From: an uncultured Clostridia bacterium
GTDB lineage: Bacteria > Bacillota > Clostridia > Oscillospirales > Acutalibacteraceae
DNA: 8,770 nucleotides
Direction of reading: 5' to 3'
NCBI GenBank assembly: GCA_946006915.1
Contig: CAMFZK010000035.1
Location: 1 to 8,770, forward strand
Part shown: piece by piece, positions 1 to 5,207 of the stretch
Numbering within the stretch: position 1 is the first letter of the stretch
Layout of the letters: each line of letters begins with the position of its first letter
Notes under the pieces: generated by a model
Database searches by the model: none
The model's input: only the letters and a program-made list of their open reading frames with translations
What the model was told of the DNA's origin: nothing
Made by a program: the position numbers and the translations under genes

Positions 1-12
1 TATAAGAGACAG
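1..12 (+). other. Residual Tn5/Nextera mosaic-end adapter sequence (artefact)
   Basis: The first 12 bases, TATAAGAGACAG, are identical to the 3' end of the 19-base Tn5 mosaic end used in Nextera libraries (AGATGTGTATAAGAGACAG). The match sits exactly at the window edge and in the orientation expected when adapter directly precedes genomic insert. A 12-base exact match at that position is very unlikely by chance. The inference is that the window begins at a contig end and that genomic sequence starts at about base 13. Confidence 0.85.
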
Positions 13-165
13 TAATTATACAAAATATTCATTTAGTATAGTTCGTAATAATTTTTTACGAGTTGCTTCCTTTCACTCTAAGTGCAAAACGAATATTCCT
101 TGAGGTTATGAAAAAATGAAACTGACATTCGAGGACGCATGTCCTACAAGAGTAAATTTAATATA

Positions 166-195
166 CAATAAAAAACGCCGCAGATTGCGGCGTTT
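166..195 (-). terminator. Rho-independent terminator of rpsT
   Basis: Bases 173-182 and 186-195 form a perfect 10-bp inverted repeat (AAACGCCGCA / TGCGGCGTTT) around a 3-nt loop. Read on the minus strand, the GC-rich stem runs straight into a six-T tract (170-175) followed by ATTG. It starts 13 nt after the rpsT stop codon, as expected for the end of that transcript. The plus-strand flank (TTTAATACTTTT) is only weakly T-rich, so bidirectional action is possible but unproven. Confidence 0.93.
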
Positions 196-208
196 AATAC
201 TTTTAACA

Positions 209-472
209 TTAAGCGTTTGCTTTATTAAAACGAGTAACCAATGCAGATTTCTTTCTTGCTGCATTATTCTTGTGAATGATACCTTTTGTAGTTGCCTGGT
301 CGATTTTCTTACAAGCGGCTGTAACAACAGCAGCCATATCTTCAGACTTAGCATCAATAGCAGCGTCAGCCTTCTTAACAGCGGTTCTTAAAGCAGAACG
401 ATACGCTTTGTTCTTTTCGTAATTTGCTTTGCTAACAAGCACACGTTTTTTAGCAGATTTAATGTTCGGCAT
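209..472 (-). CDS. rpsT: 30S ribosomal protein S20
   Basis: This encodes an 87-residue, lysine- and alanine-rich protein that binds 16S rRNA in the small ribosomal subunit. The family signature is clear: the N-terminus reads MPNIKSAKKR, and a conserved C-terminal block (residues 63-78, KGIIHKNNAARKKSAL) follows. The length is typical of bacterial S20. The start is set at the ATG at 470-472 rather than the in-frame upstream ATG at 490, because the protein then begins with the family's usual MPNIKSA and an excellent Shine-Dalgarno site (AGGAGGT within 477-485) lies at the right distance. The gene has its own promoter in the 80-nt gap after the dehydratase gene and a strong terminator behind it, so it is probably expressed mainly as a single gene, although read-through from upstream is possible because I see no terminator between them. 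Confidence 0.98.
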   Translation of the reverse strand: MPNIKSAKKRVLVSKANYEKNKAYRSALRTAVKKADAAIDAKSEDMAAVVTAACKKIDQATTKGIIHKNNAARKKSALVTRFNKANA

Positions 473-476
473 GATG

Positions 477-485
477 ACACCTCCT
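477..485 (-). promoter_or_regulatory. Ribosome binding site of rpsT
   Basis: The minus strand reads AGGAGGTGT here, a near-perfect anti-16S match ending 4 nt before the ATG (core AGGAGGT about 6 nt before it). It decides the start at 472 and overlaps the codons of the longer alternative reading, which is therefore rejected. Confidence 0.9.
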
Positions 486-507
486 ATCATTTACTCACGT
501 ACAATTT

Positions 508-536
508 ATAATAACATAAATTGTTTAAAATTGCAA
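508..536 (-). promoter_or_regulatory. Probable sigma-A promoter of rpsT
   Basis: On the minus strand TTGCAA (531-536, 4 of 6 to the -35 consensus) is followed after exactly 17 nt by TATTAT (508-513, 5 of 6 to the -10 consensus). A TG one base before the -10 gives an extended -10 (TGTTATTAT). Transcription would start near base 501, leaving a leader of about 30 nt containing the rpsT ribosome binding site. The surrounding AT-richness raises the chance of a false match, so this is an inference from spacing and position. Confidence 0.65.
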
Positions 537-552
537 TACTTTTTTTAACAAA

Positions 553-2409
553 TTAAATTTTATTTGCAGTTTGTTTATTGATTTCGGGCGAATACTGATA
601 TGTAGGAACAATTTTTTTAACCAATTCACGTATATTAGCCGACTCATCGTACATAGTATTACGCATTTCTTCTATTGTTTCCAACAAAAATTCTTCGTCA
701 ATATCTATAGGTTTGCCGATATGTATTAAACTGTTTTCGGTGTCGGTAAGTCCCTCTTCCGACATTAAAAGTTCTTCATACAGTTTTTCGCCGGGGCGAA
801 GTCCCGTAAATTCAATTTGAATATCCTTATAAGGTGTAAATCCGGAAAGTTTAATAAGATTTTCGGCAAGGGTTACGATTTTAACGGGCTGTCCCATATC
901 AAGAACAAATATCTCCCCTCCCTTTGCGTTTGCACCTGCTTGAATAACAAGCGAAACCGCTTCGGGAATTGTCATAAAATATCTTATAATATTAGGGTCG
1001 GTAACCGTAACGGGACCTCCGCGTTCGATTTGCTTTTTAAACAACGGTATAACACTTCCGTTACTGCCCAAAACATTACCGAAACGAACGGCAACAAATT
1101 CGGTATCCGAACGGTTGTTGAAGGTTTGAACTATCATTTCGCAAATTCGTTTACTGGCACCCATAATGTTGGTTGGGTTAACCGCTTTATCGGTAGAGAT
1201 TAAAACAAACTTGGAAGCACCGTATTTATCCGACATTTGGGCGGTTTTATATGTACCCAAAACATTGTTCTTAATGGTTTCGTTGGGGCTTTCCTCCATA
1301 AGCGGTACGTGTTTGTGTGCCGCAGCATGGTAGACGATATCGGGTTTATAGGTTTTAAAAATATAATCAAGCCGTTTTGTGTCCCTAACCGAGCCGATAA
1401 GGGTTGCAAGGTTTAAATTGGGATATTTATATTTTAATTCGTTTTGTATTTCGTAGGCGTTGTTTTCGTAAACGTCAAAAATAATCAGTTGTTTTGGCTT
1501 ATGAAAAGCGATTTGACGGCAGAGTTCACTACCTATTGTACCGCCGCCTCCTGTTACCAAAATGGTTTTATCGGTAACATAACTAAACACTTTGTCATCA
1601 TTAACTTTTATCGGCGCACGACCTAATAAATCCTCAATTTCAACCTTGCGTATCGAAGAAGTAATTTGGTTAACATCGTTTAATTCATACAAAGGCGGAA
1701 TCATTTTTAAGTCACAGTTTGTTTGCTGGCAAATATTAAGAATTTGGGTTTTATTATTATTGTCACAACTTGGAATTGCAAAAATAATAGTATCTATTTG
1801 ATATTTTTCGACAGCATTTAAGATTTCTTCCCTGCCGCCGATAATTCGAGCGCCGTTTATGTATTGATTATGCTTTTCTTTATTATCGTCTATAACACAT
1901 TTCACTTTGTATTTGTTATTATATGAAAAGTCGGTAATTATCAACTGTGCGGCTGCACCTGCACCGATAATTAAAACATTTTGTGTGTCAGTATCCTCTT
2001 TATTTTTAAATAGTTTTATACGGATTACTAAATATTTGGTTATTAACCGTTGCATACTAATTAGCGATACCGTGAAGAAATAGGTTAAGACATGCACCGA
2101 AAAATCCATATCCAGTTCCGAAAAAAATGCCTTTTGTGAAACTGCCGTAACAACAAACGAAGCAAAAACGCCGAAAAGTATACGGCATACTTCGTTAATT
2201 CCCGAAAAGCGCCACAAAATGTTATAAACCTTAACAAGATATAAAGCAAAAACCGTAAAGAATGGCCAAATAAGAAAACTATACGTAAAGGGATTCAGCC
2301 ATTCGTACTTTACACTGTATCCGCAAAGGTAAAACGATAGTATTAACGAAAGAGCGGCAACCAGAAAATCATAAACAACAAAAGATATTGTATATAATAG
2401 TTTTTTCAT
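553..2409 (-). CDS. Membrane-bound nucleotide-sugar 4,6-dehydratase (CapD/PglF/WbpM family)
   Basis: This 618-residue protein is full length for the family that converts UDP-GlcNAc-type sugars to 4-keto-6-deoxy intermediates for surface glycans. The N-terminus carries about four membrane helices (roughly residues 8-30, 42-62, 72-92 and 103-124). A first Rossmann-like domain follows (LIIGAGAAA, 146-154), then the catalytic short-chain dehydrogenase domain with its NAD-binding VTGGGGTIGSE (285-295). The active-site segment is STDKA (405-409) and MGASKR (416-421); Met in place of the usual catalytic Tyr is normal in this family. Later family blocks are RFGNVLGSNGS (442-452) and GLRPGEKLYEELL (536-548). 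The start is the ATG at 2407-2409 with AAGGAAG upstream, overlapping the asnA stop 11 nt away, so the gene is probably co-transcribed with asnS-asnA. No other glycan genes are visible. The precise sugar product cannot be read from the sequence. Confidence 0.93.
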   Translation of the reverse strand: MKKLLYTISFVVYDFLVAALSLILSFYLCGYSVKYEWLNPFTYSFLIWPFFTVFALYLVKVYNILWRFSGINEVCRILFGVFASFVVTAVSQKAFFSELDMDFSVHVLTYFFTVSLISMQRLITKYLVIRIKLFKNKEDTDTQNVLIIGAGAAAQLIITDFSYNNKYKVKCVIDDNKEKHNQYINGARIIGGREEILNAVEKYQIDTIIFAIPSCDNNNKTQILNICQQTNCDLKMIPPLYELNDVNQITSSIRKVEIEDLLGRAPIKVNDDKVFSYVTDKTILVTGGGGTIGSELCRQIAFHKPKQLIIFDVYENNAYEIQNELKYKYPNLNLATLIGSVRDTKRLDYIFKTYKPDIVYHAAAHKHVPLMEESPNETIKNNVLGTYKTAQMSDKYGASKFVLISTDKAVNPTNIMGASKRICEMIVQTFNNRSDTEFVAVRFGNVLGSNGSVIPLFKKQIERGGPVTVTDPNIIRYFMTIPEAVSLVIQAGANAKGGEIFVLDMGQPVKIVTLAENLIKLSGFTPYKDIQIEFTGLRPGEKLYEELLMSEEGLTDTENSLIHIGKPIDIDEEFLLETIEEMRNTMYDESANIRELVKKIVPTYQYSPEINKQTANKI

Positions 2410-2420
2410 TATAATCTTCC

Positions 2421-3410
2421 TTATAATAAATTGATTCCGTGAGCTTTACATTTTAAAACTTCTTTTTCGGGCCAAATAGATACCTGTACTTCCCCTATAT
2501 GTGCTTTATGTAAAAGGAACATAGAAAGACGTGACTGACCTATTCCCCCGCCGATTGTAAGGGGTAATGCACCCGAAATTAACATTTTATGAAATTCGTA
2601 CTTTGTGCGTTCTTCTTTGTTTTCGGCTTTTAATTGGCTTAAAAGAGAGTCCCTGTCAACCCTGATACCCATTGAAGATATTTCAAAAGGAATATCAAGT
2701 ACACGGTTATAAAGCACAATGTCACCGTTTAAGTTCCAGTCATCATAATCGGGCGCTCTGCCGTCGTGCTTTTCGCCGTTTTTAAGGCGTCCGCCGATTT
2801 TCATAATAAATACCGCACCGTATTGTTTTGCGGCTTCATATTCACGTTGTTTAGGGGTTAAATCGGGGTATTTTTCCTCTAATTCATAGGTGGAAACAAA
2901 AGAAATATTTTGTGGTAAATAACAATCCAGCACGGGGTATGCCTTTTCAATTTCCTTTGCAGTATCCAAAACTGCCGAATAAATGCTTTTTACGGTTTGT
3001 TTTAGGTAATCCTCTGTTCTGTCACCTGCAGTAATAATCTTTTCCCAATCCCATTGGTCAACATAAATAGAATGAAGATTATCACAAACTTCATCACGGC
3101 GAATAGCGTTCATATCGGTATAAAGTCCTGCGTGCATCGGAAAACCGTATTTTAAAAGTGCCATACGTTTCCACTTTGCAAGACTGTGAACAACTTCGGC
3201 AATTTCACCGGTTTCCAAAATATCGAACGAAACGGGACGTTCAACACCGTTTAAATCGTCGTTAATACCGCTTCCCTGCTTTACAAAAAGCGGCGCGGAA
3301 ACACGGGAAAGGTTAAGATTTTCGCAAAGTTTGCTTGCAAATTTTTCTTTTACAAGCGAAATTGCGTTTTGTGTGTCAAATTCGTTTAATTTTGAAACAT
3401 ATTTTTCCAT
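2421..3410 (-). CDS. asnA: Aspartate--ammonia ligase (asparagine synthetase A)
   Basis: AsnA makes asparagine from aspartate, ammonia and ATP in the cytoplasm and is related in fold to class II aminoacyl-tRNA synthetases. The 329-residue product aligns along its length with the E. coli enzyme from memory: HSLAKWKR (75-82), YVDQWDWE (116-123), HDGRAPDYDDW (215-225), SSMGIRVD (245-252) and the GGGIGQSR motif-3-like block (287-294). The start is set at the ATG at 3408-3410. The longer option uses GTG at 3419, which sits inside the Shine-Dalgarno site AAAGAG (3419-3424); that site is 8 nt from the ATG and overlaps the asnS stop. The gene lies 12 nt after asnS and should share its T-box control, so asparagine synthesis and tRNA charging respond to the same signal. 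Confidence 0.97.
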   Translation of the reverse strand: MEKYVSKLNEFDTQNAISLVKEKFASKLCENLNLSRVSAPLFVKQGSGINDDLNGVERPVSFDILETGEIAEVVHSLAKWKRMALLKYGFPMHAGLYTDMNAIRRDEVCDNLHSIYVDQWDWEKIITAGDRTEDYLKQTVKSIYSAVLDTAKEIEKAYPVLDCYLPQNISFVSTYELEEKYPDLTPKQREYEAAKQYGAVFIMKIGGRLKNGEKHDGRAPDYDDWNLNGDIVLYNRVLDIPFEISSMGIRVDRDSLLSQLKAENKEERTKYEFHKMLISGALPLTIGGGIGQSRLSMFLLHKAHIGEVQVSIWPEKEVLKCKAHGINLL

Positions 3411-3418
3411 ATAAAACA

Positions 3419-3424
3419 CTCTTT
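3419..3424 (-). promoter_or_regulatory. Ribosome binding site of asnA, overlapping the asnS stop codon
   Basis: The minus strand reads TAAAGAGTG across the end of asnS, where TAA (3423-3425) is the stop and AAAGAG is the Shine-Dalgarno site. The 8-nt spacing to ATG at 3410 fixes the asnA start and suggests translational coupling with asnS. Confidence 0.75.
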
Positions 3425-4799
3425 AAGAAATATTTCCCACGGTTCTGGGATAAAGGATTACATCACGTATATTTTGAACGCCGGTTACGTACATAATTAT
3501 ACGTTCAAGACCGAGACCGAAACCGCTGTGCGGAACCGAACCGAAACGGCGAAGTGCAATATAATGTTCGTAATCGTCTAAATTCATACCGCGCTTTTGC
3601 ATTGCGTCCAATAATTTATTGAGGTCGGCTTCACGTTCACTGCAACCGATAATTTCACCTACACCGGGAACTAAAAGGTCGGTTGCGGCAACGGTTTTAC
3701 CGTCATCATTTTGCTTCATATAAAAAGACTTAATTTCTTTGGGGTAATTTGTAAGGAATACGGGACGTTTGCAAATTTCCTCGGAAATGTATCTTTCGTG
3801 TTCGGTTTGCAAATCGCAACCCCATTCCACAGGATATTGGAACTCTTTACCCGACTTTTTAAGAATATCAATCGCTTCGGTATATGTCATAACCGCAAAA
3901 TCGTGACTTACAACATTATTTAGTTTTTCAATAAGACCTTTTTCAAAAAGTCGGTCAAAGAATTTAAGTTCTTCGGGGCATTTTTCAAGCACTGTGTTTA
4001 TAATGTGCTTTATAAGTGCCTCGGCAATTTCTATAATATCGGGCAATTCGGCAAATGCAACTTCGGGTTCAACGTGCCAAAATTCCGCAACGTGGCGGGG
4101 TGTATTGCTCTTTTCCGCACGGAAAGAAGGACCGAAAGTATAAATCTTGCCAAGCGCCATTGCGGCAACTTCGCCCTCTAACTGACCGGAAACGCTTAAA
4201 GCGGCACGTTTGCCGAAGAAATCCGCCGCATTATATTCTTCTTCGGTTTTATATTGGTTAGAGTAGCCGATTGTTGTAACCTTAAACATCTCACCCGCAC
4301 CCTCACAGTCGCTTGCGGTGATAAGCGGAGTGTGGATATAGGTAAAGTGCCTTGCTTGGAAAAATTCGTGAATACAAGCGGAAACCACCGAACGTACACG
4401 TAAAACCGCATTAAAGGTATTGGTTCTAACACGCAAATGCGGAATTGTACGCAAATATTCAAGTGTGTGACGTTTCTTTTGGAGCGGATATTCGGGCGGA
4501 CATTCACCCAAAACCGTAATTGACTTGGCGTTAATTTCAACCGAATCGGCGGCAACGGCGGAATTTACAAGTGTTCCCTCCACCTTAAGCGAAGTACCCA
4601 ACTTCATATATTCCGAAATATCCGACATAACGGATTTATCAATAACAATTTGAAGATGTTTTAAGGCAGTACCGTCATTAAGTTCGATAAAAGCCATATT
4701 CTTGGAATCCCTTGAAGTTCTAACCCAACCGCAAACGGTTACATCAGTTCCGATTAGTTCTTTGTTTTCAAAGATTTCATAAATATCAATGTGTTTCAA
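3423..4799 (-). CDS. asnS: Asparagine--tRNA ligase
   Basis: This class II synthetase attaches asparagine to tRNA-Asn. The 458-residue product has an N-terminal OB-fold anticodon-binding domain (about residues 3-100, including VTVCGWVRTSRDSKNMAF) and a class II catalytic core. The core shows motif 1 with PLITASDCEGAGEMF (158-172), motif 2 with FRAEKSNTPRHVAEFWHVEPE in two adjoining blocks (225-246), and motif 3 GFGLGLERI (426-434). The start is placed at TTG (4797-4799). The protein then begins M(L)KHIDIYEIF, and GGAGTG (4806-4811) lies 6 nt upstream. The longer in-frame ATG at 4841 lies inside the T-box terminator hairpin and would add 14 unconserved residues, so it is rejected. The gene heads an operon with asnA and the downstream dehydratase and is controlled by the asparagine T-box. 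Confidence 0.97.
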   Translation of the reverse strand: MKHIDIYEIFENKELIGTDVTVCGWVRTSRDSKNMAFIELNDGTALKHLQIVIDKSVMSDISEYMKLGTSLKVEGTLVNSAVAADSVEINAKSITVLGECPPEYPLQKKRHTLEYLRTIPHLRVRTNTFNAVLRVRSVVSACIHEFFQARHFTYIHTPLITASDCEGAGEMFKVTTIGYSNQYKTEEEYNAADFFGKRAALSVSGQLEGEVAAMALGKIYTFGPSFRAEKSNTPRHVAEFWHVEPEVAFAELPDIIEIAEALIKHIINTVLEKCPEELKFFDRLFEKGLIEKLNNVVSHDFAVMTYTEAIDILKKSGKEFQYPVEWGCDLQTEHERYISEEICKRPVFLTNYPKEIKSFYMKQNDDGKTVAATDLLVPGVGEIIGCSEREADLNKLLDAMQKRGMNLDDYEHYIALRRFGSVPHSGFGLGLERIIMYVTGVQNIRDVILYPRTVGNIS

Positions 4800-4805
4800 A
4801 AAAAT

Positions 4806-4811
4806 CACTCC
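4806..4811 (-). promoter_or_regulatory. Ribosome binding site of asnS deciding a TTG start
   Basis: The minus strand reads CGGAGTGATTTTTTTG, giving a GGAGTG site 6 nt before TTG at 4799. No ATG or GTG is suitably placed after it. The site lies just beyond the U-tract of the T-box terminator, so it is made only in read-through transcripts. Confidence 0.8.
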
Positions 4812-4862
4812 GTAAATAAAAATAGCGCCTATTAGTCCCAAAATATTAGGACGAATAGACGC
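4812..4862 (-). terminator. T-box terminator (alternative to the antiterminator)
   Basis: On the minus strand, bases 4862-4849 (GCGTCTATTCGTCC) pair with 4839-4825 (GGGACTAATAGGCGC). The stem has about 13 pairs, one of them G-U, and one C/T mismatch, around a short AT-rich loop. It is followed by ATTTTTATTTA (about 4814-4824). The 5' arm overlaps the 3' strand of the antiterminator (4846-4850), so the two folds exclude each other, as in T-box switches. Confidence 0.85.
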
Positions 4863-5088
4863 ATTACCCGCGGTGCCACCTAAATTACCTTAAAAAAGGT
4901 CACTTTTCAACCTGACAGTTGTTTTGATTTAACGCATCAATTACGTCTTACCTAATAGGTTTACCGTTCGGCTCGCAGCTCGTGAGTGTTATTCATATTA
5001 TCCGACCGCCGTATTTCCACCGTCAACGACTCTCTTAACATCTGAAATAATACTACTTCTCTCCATCATTGCCTTTACATTATTAACT
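4813..5088 (-). promoter_or_regulatory. Asparagine-specific T-box riboswitch leader of asnS-asnA
   Basis: This is a tRNA-sensing leader of about 275 nt that lets transcription continue when uncharged tRNA-Asn binds. The conserved T-box GGTGGCACCGCGG occupies 4868-4880. Its UGGC (4875-4878) complements the GCCA 3' end expected for tRNA-Asn (discriminator G). The antiterminator can form from TTAGG (4879-4883) with CCTAA (4846-4850) and GCG with CGT, with the UGGCACC bulge between. Stem I shows the early GGAGAGAAGTAGTA segment with an AGUA element (about 5051-5064), the AGAGAG bulge (near 5031-5036) and GGTGGAAAT. The specifier AAC lies at 4988-4990 within GAATAACACTC. The specifier identity is inferred from its position and agrees with the downstream asnS and asnA. 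Confidence 0.95.
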
Positions 5089-5094
5089 ATTGTT

Positions 5095-5123
5095 ATTATA
5101 CCACCGAAACGTAAAATTGTCAA
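5095..5123 (-). promoter_or_regulatory. Perfect-consensus sigma-A promoter of the asn T-box operon
   Basis: The minus strand has TTGACA (5118-5123), exactly 17 nt, then TATAAT (5095-5100), matching all 12 consensus bases with optimal spacing. Transcription should start near 5088, about 25 nt before the recognisable T-box stem I. A strong constitutive promoter suits control by downstream attenuation rather than at initiation. The -35 lies inside a 14-bp palindrome (5115-5128). Confidence 0.93.
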
Positions 5124-5128
5124 CAATT
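5115..5128. repeat. 14-bp palindrome over the -35 box
   Basis: AATTGT and ACAATT form a perfect 6-bp inverted repeat around a 2-nt spacer, covering the whole TTGACA -35 element. It could be an operator, but short AT-rich palindromes also occur by chance and TTGACA itself supplies half of it. No repressor is recognised. Confidence 0.3.
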
Positions 5129-5207
5129 CGTTGAATGTGAATTACAAAATACTAAAAACAATTATTAAGGCGAGAAAGCAAGTAATTTTTAAATCACAAA
5201 GACAGAT

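Noticed and set aside
132..145. Inverted repeat AGGAC-GCAT-GTCCT as a second terminator
   Set aside because: The stem is only 5 bp and neither strand has a T-tract after it. The strong terminator at 166-195 already closes the transcript.
116..391. Plus-strand reading frame beginning MKLTFEDACPTRV
   Set aside because: It runs through the rpsT terminator and then antisense through rpsT. Its only support is a weak upstream purine run, and the product resembles nothing I know.
473..490. Longer rpsT start adding MIGGVI
   Set aside because: The extension is encoded by the Shine-Dalgarno region itself, and S20 proteins normally begin MPNIKSA.
1147..1164. Loss of the catalytic tyrosine (Met in MGASK) in the dehydratase as a possible inactivating change
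   Set aside because: Met at this position with an upstream TDK is the normal arrangement in the CapD/PglF/WbpM subfamily, so the enzyme is probably active.
3411..3419. GTG start for asnA adding three residues
   Set aside because: The GTG overlaps the only good ribosome binding site, whereas the ATG at 3410 has ideal spacing from it.
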